The notes: a model not told the origin generated them from the sequence alone. A DNA stretch of 7,727 bases from Bacteroidales bacterium (GCA_012518765.1 JAAYRN010000136.1:1-7727); one strand, 5' to 3'. Shown: positions 1-7,531, numbered from the stretch's first letter. Numbers and translations: made by a program.

Positions 1-2110
1 TAGAAAAATCATAAGGGGAATTATTATCGCTATCTATATGTATGGTTATACTACCGTCGTTTGAACCGTAACAGGAAACATCGTCTCCCGTTGTTGTAAA
101 TGTAATTTCATTTACTTCTACTGTAAAGATACGACTGGAAGGATATCCTATTGTTCCATTTTTAACCGTTAATACGCCTTGGTATACTCCTCCAGGTGCT
201 GCACTGGGTATAGAAATAGGTATAGATCCACTTGGCATGGTAGTATAGGCTACATCTTGAAAACCTGCATCATTGGCAGTAGCACTAAAATCAATCATAT
301 ACATAGTAGGACAACCCATGGTAGAGTCGTAATGCAAGGTACTGCTTGTTACTCCTTGGCATACAAAAATATGAGTATCTGTTAAATGAATAATAGGAAA
401 TATAGGTTCATAAGAAATCACTACACGTCCATCGGCTCCATTCCCTCCTACTGCTCCTTGTCCACCATTTCTGAATCCACCGCCACCGCCACCGCCGGGC
501 GACTGACCATTACTACCGGGACCTGTGTTTGAAAACTTTGCATTTCCTCCATTGCCTCCACCCGCAGGGGCTATAGCACCCAAACTTATAGGGGGTGGAC
601 TTCCAGAGGTTCCTGTACCTGGTGAGGTTCCATTTGCATTGCGTCCCGCCGATGAACCTCCACCACCGCCATAAGAACCACTACTTGAACTACCGTTAGC
701 ACCTTGTCCTCCAGAACGTCGAGTAGTTCCTATTCCATTGTTAGCAATTCCTCCCTCTGCTCCATTTCGACTATCACTAGAAACACTACTCCCTCCCTTA
801 GCCAACACCAAAGCACTTGAAACATTGGAAGTTGTTCCAAACCAAGAATCTTCTCCTGGATTGGTTGTACTGCTACCTGCTCCTACAGTAATATAATATA
901 CATTACCGGGTGTAATTCTAATTGATCGAGAGGAATAGGCTCCACCACCCCCTCCTCCTCCACCGCCATTACTAGTTCGGGTGCCTCCCTTTCCTCCAGC
1001 ACCCCATGCTTCCACCAAAATAGAATGAGCTGTATCGGTAACGCATGTTGAAAAAGTTGTTGTTTGCGCAAAAGAAAGTACTACTTTATTTGTCAACTGC
1101 ACCACTCCTACCGTAGCTACGTCAAAATAAACATCGTTTTTATTCTCAGCATTAGAAGCTGTAGAGCCCCACCTATCTAAAGAGTAAGAACCTACAGGTA
1201 ATATAAGGATGCCAGAAGTATGCGTAAAATTATTTAGCTTGGCTTTTGCCCCCAAATTAATCCTTAAAATATTCATGGTTACTGCCCTTGAAAATGTAAC
1301 TACTCCTGCTGTATTGGCAATAGTTACCTCTAAGGCAGAAGTTAAAGCCGTCCCTGTTACCTGATTGGCTACTCCGTCATATATGTAATATGCATTGGAA
1401 CTAAACTCTCGCACTACCGTAGTTCGTATATTTCCTGTATTGGTACCTAATGCATTTATTCCATCGGGCGAACCTACTATGATGGTAGCTTCATCGTTTA
1501 ATACAAAATGCCCAGGTCCTCCAATGTAGGAAGTTGGAGAACATTTCAATACCGCTCCAGCATTTACATTAAATTTTCCCCACCACGAAACATCTTGGTT
1601 AGTAATAACTCTTGCATTGTTTTCAAAATAACCGTATACGTTTAAATGACAGTCTACGTGTACTTCTACATAATTGTTATTAATCATTTGTCCGTAAATA
1701 TTCAAACGCGAATCACTGGAACTATAGTCCGTAACTTCTACCGTGCCATTGTTAAGTAAACTAACAAGTACGTCCATAGTAACCATGGCTGGATCAGATG
1801 CAAAACTTATTTTTCCTGTATTTTCCACCACCACTTGATTTACTTCTAACCCTTCTATATTAACCGTTACGTCATGCCCGTTTAGAATGGTAATCACTCC
1901 CGAAGTATTGGATGCCCTTGGATAAGCTGTAACATTAACCCAACCAGAACCATTATATCTTTGCCATACATTAGTACCATTCCAATTACCCGATCGTCGC
2001 GTCTGATAATCTCCAACTGCTTGTGAAAAAAGGTTTGTATGTAGGCTTATACATAACAACAACAAGCTTGTTATGTGTATTATCTTTCTAATGTGCATAT
2101 TTTCTTCCAT
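1..2110 (-). CDS. Partial secreted glycine-rich adhesin-like protein with SprB-type repeat (C-terminus off window)
   Basis: One minus-strand frame stays open from the ATG at 2110 to the left edge (703 codons, no stop), so the gene is C-terminally incomplete. A signal peptide covers about residues 1-30: basic IRK near residue 8, hydrophobic ITSLLLLCISL, cleavage near SQA. An in-frame ATG at 2098 (MHIRK) is an equally good start. Residues 31-205 are Asn/Val-rich beta strands. Residues 206-340 resemble a repeat common in Bacteroidota surface proteins (VGSPDGI, then YYIYDG, then WGSTAS at 314). Residues 350-565 form a glycine-rich domain opening with VEAWGAGGKGG (366) and holding runs of nine and seven glycines. 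Residues 566-670 look like an Ig/PKD module with Cys584. Residues 676-703 match the start of a SprB repeat (VSCYGSNDGSI). SprB is the Flavobacterium gliding adhesin; such proteins are usually exported by type IX secretion. Adhesion is inferred, and the sorting domain is not visible. Confidence 0.85.
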   Translation of the reverse strand, partial: MEENMHIRKIIHITSLLLLCISLHTNLFSQAVGDYQTRRSGNWNGTNVWQRYNGSGWVNVTAYPRASNTSGVITILNGHDVTVNIEGLEVNQVVVENTGKISFASDPAMVTMDVLVSLLNNGTVEVTDYSSSDSRLNIYGQMINNNYVEVHVDCHLNVYGYFENNARVITNQDVSWWGKFNVNAGAVLKCSPTSYIGGPGHFVLNDEATIIVGSPDGINALGTNTGNIRTTVVREFSSNAYYIYDGVANQVTGTALTSALEVTIANTAGVVTFSRAVTMNILRINLGAKAKLNNFTHTSGILILPVGSYSLDRWGSTASNAENKNDVYFDVATVGVVQLTNKVVLSFAQTTTFSTCVTDTAHSILVEAWGAGGKGGTRTSNGGGGGGGGGAYSSRSIRITPGNVYYITVGAGSSTTNPGEDSWFGTTSNVSSALVLAKGGSSVSSDSRNGAEGGIANNGIGTTRRSGGQGANGSSSSGSYGGGGGSSAGRNANGTSPGTGTSGSPPPISLGAIAPAGGGNGGNAKFSNTGPGSNGQSPGGGGGGGFRNGGQGAVGGNGADGRVVISYEPIFPIIHLTDTHIFVCQGVTSSTLHYDSTMGCPTMYMIDFSATANDAGFQDVAYTTMPSGSIPISIPSAAPGGVYQGVLTVKNGTIGYPSSRIFTVEVNEITFTTTGDDVSCYGSNDGSITIHIDSDNNSPYDFS
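479..496 (-). repeat. Hexanucleotide (GGCGGT)x3 encoding a Gly run
   Basis: On the coding (minus) strand three perfect GGCGGT units stand in tandem, followed by GGA. They encode Gly539-Gly545 of the adhesin-like protein. The run is GC-rich in an otherwise AT-rich window. Any gain or loss of a six-base unit would keep frame and change only the glycine count. Confidence 0.7.
941..967 (-). repeat. Nine consecutive glycine codons
   Basis: Nine Gly codons in a row (GGC, GGT, GGA three times, GGG, GGT twice, GGA) encode residues 382-390 of the adhesin-like protein, just after its EAWGAGG signature. The codons are mixed rather than one repeated unit, so selection for polyglycine is more likely than simple slippage. 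Confidence 0.7.
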
Positions 2111-2159
2111 TTTTTTTACTATAAACTAAGGTATTATTTTTCATTAAAAAAAACCGCTA

Positions 2160-2167
2160 CAAAAATA
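2160..2167 (-). promoter_or_regulatory. Putative -7 promoter element of the adhesin-like gene
   Basis: Read on the minus strand the site is TATTTTTG, an exact match to the Bacteroidota -7 consensus TAnnTTTG. It lies about 50 bases before the ATG at 2110, leaving a leader of roughly 40 nt. No convincing -33 TTTG is seen at the usual spacing. T-rich DNA makes chance matches easy, so this is tentative. Confidence 0.4.
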
Positions 2168-2296
2168 TAAAATATTCTCATACCATTAGCATGCCATTAT
2201 TATATATTTTTTGGAAAATTGTTTTTATTTTTTTATTGTTGAAAAAACGGTTGAAATCTTATTTTATTTGTTATTTTTTTTGTGTTTATTTTTTTG

Positions 2297-2304
2297 TATT
2301 TTTG
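2297..2304 (+). promoter_or_regulatory. Putative -7 promoter element of parC
   Basis: TATTTTTG matches TAnnTTTG exactly and lies about 40 bases before the parC ATG, leaving a short leader of roughly 35 nt. TTTG copies end at 2270 and 2282, but their spacings (26 and 14 bases) are not ideal for a -33 box. The long T tracts upstream (2200-2296) could act as an UP-like or bent element; that is inference. Confidence 0.45.
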
Positions 2305-2344
2305 CAGTTAAATTTACGTTATATTTTAAGCTACCGACTTTTTT

Positions 2345-5041
2345 ATGGAAGAAATCCAAGACCTATCCAAGGATATTACACAACAAGAATCTACTGAAAA
2401 CGAAACAAATAAAGACGATCTTCAGAAAATTCTTCATATCAAAAACATGTTTAAAGACTGGTTTTTGGATTATGCTTCTTATGTCAACTTAGACCGTGCT
2501 GTTCCCGATTTATACGATGGATTGAAGCCTGTTCAAAGACGAATACTTCACTCTATGTGGGAATTAGAAGACGGAAGATACAACAAAGTTGCCAATATTG
2601 TGGGGAATACCATGAAGTATCACCCCCACGGAGATGCCTCCATTAACGATGCCTTAGTCAACTTAGGGCAAAAGGATTTATTGATTGATTGTCAGGGGAA
2701 TTGGGGGAATACTTTAACGGGAGATGGAGCCGCAGCAGGTCGTTATATAGAGGCTCGTCTTTCAAAATTTGCCAACGAAGTGGTATTTAATCCCAAAACT
2801 ACTCAATGGAAATTATCTTACGACGGACGCAACAAAGAACCCATCGTTCTCCCTATTAAATTTCCTTTGCTTTTAGCACAAGGAGTAGAAGGTATTGGCG
2901 TAGGATTGGCATCAAAAATACTTCCTCACAACTTTAATGAACTTATAGATGCCTCCATAGCGATTCTTGAAAACAAAGATTTTGTTATCTATCCCGATTT
3001 TCCTACAGGTGGTTATGTAGATGTTAATAATTACAACGACGGACAAAGAGGAGGCTCGGTAAGGGTAAGAGCCAAAATTGCACAAGAAGACAGGCGTACG
3101 CTCATTATTACCGAAATACCGTTTGAAACCACCACCCAGTCTTTAATTGACTCCATTGCTAAGACAGCAGAAAAAGGGCGTATTCGGATAAATAAAATCT
3201 TCGATAAAACCTCTGAACGAGCTGAAATAGTGCTTCAATTAGCACCCAATACTTCACCCGACCAAACCATAGACGCATTGTATGCTTTTACGCAATGCCA
3301 AAAATCTATATCCCCCAATGCCTGTGTAATTATTGATGAAAAACCACACTTTGTAGATGTAAAAGAAATACTACGAATCAATACTCAGCATACGGTAGAT
3401 TTGCTTCGCCAAGAATTGGAGATTCTATTAGCCGAACTCAACGAAAAATGGCATTGGATTTCACTTGAAAAAGTGTTTTTTGAAAAGAAAATTTATAAAG
3501 AACTTGAAAAAGATCAATCGAGTTTTGAAAAACAAATTGACGATATAGAAACAGCATTTAACCCTTATCGTTCTCATTTCAAACGAGAAATTACACGTGA
3601 AGATGTATTAAAACTTACCGAAAAACCTGTACGCAAAATATCGAAATTTGACATAAAAGAAGCTGATAGAATAATTGAAAATATTGAAGTTGACATAGAT
3701 GAAGTTCTTAACAACTTGAATCATATTATTGAGTATGCTATACAATACTTCCGTCAAATCAAGAAAAAATATGGAACTGGAAAAGAACGCCTCACCGAAA
3801 TTCGCAATTTCGACACCATAGACGTTGCCAACGTAGCCGTAGCCAACCAAAAATTGTATATGAATCGAAAAGAAGGATTTATAGGGACAGGATTGAGAAG
3901 AGACGAGTTTGTTTGCGACTGCTCCGATGTGGATGAAATCATTGTTTTTCGCGAAAATGGTAAATTTTTGGTTACAAAAGTTAGCGACAAAACCTTTGTA
4001 GGAGAAAATATTTTGTATGCCGATGTTTTTTCTCGCAACGACGACCGAACCATTTACAACATGGTATATACCGACGGAGCCTTAGGTTTTAACTACGTAA
4101 AACGCTTTGCCATAGGTGGAATTACCCGAGACAGAGAATACGATGTTACCAAAGGAAAGAAAAACTCTAAGATACTATACTATAGCGTAAATAAAAACGG
4201 AGAAGCCGAAATAATTAGAGTATTTTTAAGACATAAACCCAAATTAAAAAAGCTACAATTCGACTTCGATTTCAGTACATTAGCTATTAGAGGCAGAAAT
4301 AGTATCGGAAATATTTTAAGTAAAAATCCCATACGGCGTATCGATTTGATAGAAAAAGGTTCTTCAACCTTAGACGCCTTAAATATATGGTTCGATTCCT
4401 CTGTAAACAAGCTCAATACCGACAAGCGAGGAATTGATTTGGGCGACTTTGAAGCCGAAGATAAAATTATAGCTATATATAAATCAGGTTATTATAAAAT
4501 ATACGGCACCGATGTCTCTGCCCATTTCGACGATGAGTTATTACACATTGAAAAATTAGACGAAGACAAACCTATCTCCGTTATTTACTACGATAAAACC
4601 GAAAAAAAATATTTTCTCAGGCGATCATTTTTAGAAATTACAGATAAAAAAGTAGATTTACTCGGCGGAAGAACCAAAGCCGAAATGAAATTTATGAGCC
4701 TCGATTATTTACCCCAAGTTGAAATAACTTACAAAGAAAAAAACGAAAAACTATCGCAAATTATCCAAGTTGCCGATTTTGTCGACACCATGAGAGTCAG
4801 GGCAAGAGGGAAACGAATACCTATAGACAGCATCCTGTCATTTAAAACATTAGAACCTCTTCCTTATGAAAGACCCAAAGAAGAAAAAGAGGAAATCACA
4901 CATACCGATGACAATAAAGGAAAAAACATAGATACAAAATCGGATGCTTCGGAGCATGTTTCTATAAAAAAAGACACACAAGCTACAAAACCCAAAACAG
5001 ACAATGATACAGGATCTCAAATGTTGCTTTTTGATAGTTAA
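2345..5041 (+). CDS. parC: DNA topoisomerase IV subunit A (type IIA topoisomerase, ParC/GyrA family)
   Basis: This is the DNA-cleaving subunit of a type IIA topoisomerase. With ParE it passes one duplex through another, decatenating daughter chromosomes. The 898 residues are full length. After an acidic extension (1-34), the cleavage core has KYHPHGD (91-97), the catalytic Arg133-Tyr134 pair in AAAGRYIEARLS, and the intercalating Ile184 in GIGVG. Residues about 355-480 are the coiled-coil gate. Residues about 497-840 are the beta-pinwheel C-terminal domain. There is no canonical GyrA box (QRRGGKG); only a degenerate AIRGRNSIGN is present (647-656). That and the family-typical sequence favour topoisomerase IV over gyrase. 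The position equivalent to E. coli GyrA Ser83 is Ala98, while the Asp87 equivalent (Asp102) is kept. A charged, probably disordered tail (841-898) ends in QMLLFDS. The start follows an A/T-rich leader with no Shine-Dalgarno sequence. parE is not adjacent. Confidence 0.93.
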   Translation: MEEIQDLSKDITQQESTENETNKDDLQKILHIKNMFKDWFLDYASYVNLDRAVPDLYDGLKPVQRRILHSMWELEDGRYNKVANIVGNTMKYHPHGDASINDALVNLGQKDLLIDCQGNWGNTLTGDGAAAGRYIEARLSKFANEVVFNPKTTQWKLSYDGRNKEPIVLPIKFPLLLAQGVEGIGVGLASKILPHNFNELIDASIAILENKDFVIYPDFPTGGYVDVNNYNDGQRGGSVRVRAKIAQEDRRTLIITEIPFETTTQSLIDSIAKTAEKGRIRINKIFDKTSERAEIVLQLAPNTSPDQTIDALYAFTQCQKSISPNACVIIDEKPHFVDVKEILRINTQHTVDLLRQELEILLAELNEKWHWISLEKVFFEKKIYKELEKDQSSFEKQIDDIETAFNPYRSHFKREITREDVLKLTEKPVRKISKFDIKEADRIIENIEVDIDEVLNNLNHIIEYAIQYFRQIKKKYGTGKERLTEIRNFDTIDVANVAVANQKLYMNRKEGFIGTGLRRDEFVCDCSDVDEIIVFRENGKFLVTKVSDKTFVGENILYADVFSRNDDRTIYNMVYTDGALGFNYVKRFAIGGITRDREYDVTKGKKNSKILYYSVNKNGEAEIIRVFLRHKPKLKKLQFDFDFSTLAIRGRNSIGNILSKNPIRRIDLIEKGSSTLDALNIWFDSSVNKLNTDKRGIDLGDFEAEDKIIAIYKSGYYKIYGTDVSAHFDDELLHIEKLDEDKPISVIYYDKTEKKYFLRRSFLEITDKKVDLLGGRTKAEMKFMSLDYLPQVEITYKEKNEKLSQIIQVADFVDTMRVRARGKRIPIDSILSFKTLEPLPYERPKEEKEEITHTDDNKGKNIDTKSDASEHVSIKKDTQATKPKTDNDTGSQMLLFDS

Positions 5042-5073
5042 CACATACTAACAATTATCTATCTCTTACTGCT

Positions 5074-6006
5074 ATGCAAACGAAATTTAAAGAAATAATA
5101 TCTCGCATACAACGTTTGTACGATTTCAGCAAAAGAGAGCGTATTGCCATTTTGATTGTAGCTATTTTATTGTTTGCCTTACTCTCTATCCAAATTATGT
5201 ATACCTACCTTTACATCCCTCAACAAACAAAACAATTACCTGAAAATGTAGAAGAAAAAATAAATCGTTTCTATAGCCGCCAACTATTTCTCAAAGATTC
5301 GTTAGCAAACCTTAGGTATGCACATCGCAGCAATCGTATTTCAAAAAAAACACCTACTTTAAATCCTTTCCCTTTCAATCCTAATAATTTATCAGAAGAA
5401 ACATGGAAAAAAATGGGTTTATCAGACAGGCAAATTAAAATCATTAAAAACTATGAGGAAAAAGGAGGAAAATTTTACAAAAAAGAAGATTTAAAAAAAA
5501 TATATGGTATTTCAGAATTAGAATATAAGCAGTTAGAACCTTTTATTTTTATTCCAAAAACAGAATCGAAAACAAAAAAAGACCAATCTGTTTCAGAATC
5601 ACCCCCTATTATATTGGATTTGAACATAATAGATAGTTCTGATTTACTACAAATTCCATTTATTTACGCCAAATTAGCTTCTCGTATTATTTTATATCGA
5701 GACGCATTGGGTGGTTTTGTTAATAAAGAGCAACTTTTAGAAGTTTATGGTATAGACAGCAATAGATACCAAAAAATAAATAATTATTTCATCGTCCACG
5801 CCGACAATATACATACTATCAATATTAATACCGCTACCTATGGCGAGCTTATCAAACATCCTTACATAGACGCTTATTTGACAAAAACCATTATACAGCT
5901 TAGAAAAAAGAAAGGGAGTAAAATTTCCTTAGAAGACCTAAAAAAAGAAACCAGAATGTATGAAGAATTATATAATAAACTAAAACCTTATTTGATAACT
6001 AAATAA
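5074..6006 (+). CDS. Membrane-anchored protein with three helix-hairpin-helix modules (ComEA-like)
   Basis: The 310 residues open with a short basic cytoplasmic segment and one membrane helix (about 24-47, rich in Ile, Leu and Ala). A charged linker follows, then three related helix-hairpin-helix modules: about 101-158 (LSDRQIKIIKNYEEKGG, then LKKIYGIS), 181-240 (LASRIILYRDALGGF, then LLEVYGID) and 248-308 (ININTATYGELIKHP, then SLEDLKK). The third has lost the glycine turn and is the most divergent. Such modules bind DNA backbone non-specifically. Similar anchored proteins are common in Bacteroidota and related to ComEA, the DNA receptor of competence, though a competence role is not shown here. 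The basic N-terminus before the helix suggests the modules lie outside the inner membrane. The gene starts 32 nt after parC, with no promoter or terminator seen between them, so co-transcription is likely. Confidence 0.82.
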   Translation: MQTKFKEIISRIQRLYDFSKRERIAILIVAILLFALLSIQIMYTYLYIPQQTKQLPENVEEKINRFYSRQLFLKDSLANLRYAHRSNRISKKTPTLNPFPFNPNNLSEETWKKMGLSDRQIKIIKNYEEKGGKFYKKEDLKKIYGISELEYKQLEPFIFIPKTESKTKKDQSVSESPPIILDLNIIDSSDLLQIPFIYAKLASRIILYRDALGGFVNKEQLLEVYGIDSNRYQKINNYFIVHADNIHTININTATYGELIKHPYIDAYLTKTIIQLRKKKGSKISLEDLKKETRMYEELYNKLKPYLITK

Positions 6007-6009
6007 AGC

Positions 6010-6993
6010 ATGGACACTCTTTTATTTCGCACTCAAATACATAAACCTGAAGCACTTACATCTATCAATCACCAGCATAATATCATGATGTTAGGTTCTT
6101 GTTTTGCCGAAAATATAGCAAAAAAAATGAAGGCTAAAAAATTTAATATTTTATTAAATCCTTACGGAGTTATCTTTAATCCTGCTTCCATCGCTCAAGG
6201 GATTAATTTTTTATTGTCAAAAAATAAATTCACAACAGAAGACCTAACACATACCCCCGACGAATACCTAAGTTTTTATCATCACAGTTATTTTTCGGCA
6301 CCAAACAAAGAAGAATGCTTACATAAAATCAACAGTCGATTTTTACAAGCAAAAGATTTTTTAAAAACCACCGATTATATCATTATAACCTTGGGCTCAA
6401 GTATAGCATATCGCTTAAAATCAACAAATAACATCGTAGCAAATTGTCATAAATATCCCGCTAACTCTTTTGAAAAAATACATTTATCTGCTAATGAAAG
6501 TCAAGAATTATTAAGCAATAGCATTGCAACATTAAAAAAAACAAACCCACATATTCAAATTATATTTACCCTTAGCCCTGTTCGTTATATCAAAAATGAC
6601 TTTACAGAAAATAGTTTAAGCAAAGCCAATTTACGCATCGCAATACAGCAAATTCAGCATCAGTTTTCAAACGCTTATTATTTTCCTGCTTTTGAAATCA
6701 TGATTGATGATTTACGAGATTATCGATATTATAATCAAGACCTTATACATCCATCCCCCTTAGCTATTGATTATATTTGGAAGTATTTTAAACAAAGCTA
6801 TTTCGATAAAAACACCCTAACTTTAAATGCAAAAATAAATGAGATTAATCAAGCTTTTCAACATCGCTTAAAGCAACCTCACAGCGAAAAAACTAAATTA
6901 TTTAAAAACAACATATTACACAAAATAATTACCTTAAACGAAGCACATCCTCACCTTGATTTTCAGAACGAAAAATCATATTTTTCAGACTAA
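6010..6993 (+). CDS. GSCFA domain protein (SGNH-hydrolase-like)
   Basis: The 327 residues carry the family signature GSCFA at 29-33, then NPYGVIFNP (50-58), TLGSSIAYR (127-135), NCHKYPA (145-151), SPVRYIKN (189-196) and DLIHPS (244-249). The family has an SGNH/GDSL-hydrolase-like fold. By analogy the candidate catalytic residues are Ser30, Asp244 and His247, all kept. The substrate is unknown, and I see no signal peptide, so a cytoplasmic location is likely. The ATG lies 3 nt after the stop of the helix-hairpin-helix gene, close enough for translational coupling, so the two are probably made together. The family usually has a Thr after TLG; here it is Ser130. An esterase-like or acyl-processing activity is inference only. 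Confidence 0.88.
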   Translation: MDTLLFRTQIHKPEALTSINHQHNIMMLGSCFAENIAKKMKAKKFNILLNPYGVIFNPASIAQGINFLLSKNKFTTEDLTHTPDEYLSFYHHSYFSAPNKEECLHKINSRFLQAKDFLKTTDYIIITLGSSIAYRLKSTNNIVANCHKYPANSFEKIHLSANESQELLSNSIATLKKTNPHIQIIFTLSPVRYIKNDFTENSLSKANLRIAIQQIQHQFSNAYYFPAFEIMIDDLRDYRYYNQDLIHPSPLAIDYIWKYFKQSYFDKNTLTLNAKINEINQAFQHRLKQPHSEKTKLFKNNILHKIITLNEAHPHLDFQNEKSYFSD

Positions 6994-7020
6994 ACTAATA
7001 GTCTTTTTGTTTTCTTTTTA
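6987..7020 (+). terminator. Weak putative intrinsic terminator overlapping the GSCFA stop codon
   Basis: The hairpin arms AGACTA and TAGTCT pair perfectly (6 bp) around a 6-base loop. The stop codon TAA begins in the left arm. A T-rich tract interrupted by single G and C follows (TTTTGTTTTCTTTTT). With only two G-C pairs the stem is weak, so readthrough into the lipoprotein gene is likely. Confidence 0.45.
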
Positions 7021-7046
7021 TTGAAAAATTTATGGCATTATTTTTG
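7021..7046 (+). promoter_or_regulatory. Putative promoter of the Cys-rich lipoprotein gene
   Basis: TATTTTTG at 7039-7046 matches the Bacteroidota -7 consensus TAnnTTTG exactly. A TTG at 7021-7023 lies 15 bases upstream, slightly short for a -33 element. The inferred transcript would start around 7053 and have a leader of about 45 nt. Together with the hairpin just upstream, this suggests the lipoprotein gene can be expressed apart from the parC group. Confidence 0.5.
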
Positions 7047-7096
7047 CTCCTTCATTTTCTTAATTAAATAAAAGAATAACTAAAAATTAAAAAGTG

Positions 7097-7531
7097 ATGA
7101 AAAAACTTTCAATACTGTTAGGTGTGGCTACCTTTCTGTTTGTAGCCTGCTCAAACCCTCAAGAAACAACAACTCAAGATGAAAATCAAGCGAAACACGA
7201 ATGCCAGAAAAAAGAAAAAAGACACGAGTGTTGTAAAGAAATGACCGTAGAACAAAAAGAAAGATGCGACGCTTGGAAAGATTGGGAAAATCAAACTCCA
7301 GAGAAAAAAGCTGAACTAATAACGTCTAAAAAAGAATACATTGAAGGCAAATTAGCCAAAATGGAAGCTAAGGAAGCTGAAAGAAAAGCTAAGAAAGATG
7401 AATTTAAAGAAAAATGGGCTAATTTTGACAACTTAGACATAGAAGCTCAGAAAAACTTAATCGATGAATTTAAAGCTACTTGTTGTAAATCAAAATGCGG
7501 ACATAAACATAAAAAATGCCAAGATAAATAA
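7097..7531 (+). CDS. Cys/His-rich charged lipoprotein of unknown function
   Basis: The 144 residues begin MKKLSILLG, a hydrophobic stretch follows, and FVAC (Cys18) then SNP gives a relaxed lipobox, so a lipoprotein is likely. I chose the ATG at 7097; a GTG three bases earlier would add only one residue. The mature part is mostly Lys/Glu-rich helix. Besides Cys18 there are eight cysteines in two clusters: an N-terminal one (HEC 34-36, HECC 43-46, Cys57) and a C-terminal one (Cys129, 130, 134, 141 with His136 and 138). A 16-residue motif, W-x2-[WF]-[ED]-N-x3-E-x4-L-I, occurs twice (60-75 and 107-122). MTVEQ (49-53) faintly recalls the LTxxQ motif of Spy/CpxP-type periplasmic proteins. I do not recognise the family. 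Metal binding or disulfide-pinned helical hairpins are both plausible inferences. The gene has its own promoter and a strong terminator. Confidence 0.8.
   Translation: MKKLSILLGVATFLFVACSNPQETTTQDENQAKHECQKKEKRHECCKEMTVEQKERCDAWKDWENQTPEKKAELITSKKEYIEGKLAKMEAKEAERKAKKDEFKEKWANFDNLDIEAQKNLIDEFKATCCKSKCGHKHKKCQDK

Noticed and set aside
179..385. Plus-strand open frame of 68 codons
   Set aside because: It lies antisense to the adhesin-like gene; its composition (many Ser, Arg and Tyr) is that of a shadow frame.
883..1071. Minus-strand open frame of 62 codons
   Set aside because: It is on the same strand but out of frame with the long adhesin-like gene, whose continuous frame shows clear domains.
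2191..2492. Two plus-strand open frames rich in Phe and Leu upstream of and overlapping the parC start
   Set aside because: Their Phe/Leu content comes from the T-rich intergenic tract, and they run out of frame into the clearly coding parC start.
3608..4425. Several minus-strand open frames within parC
   Set aside because: They are antisense shadows of a well-conserved topoisomerase gene and show no domain features.
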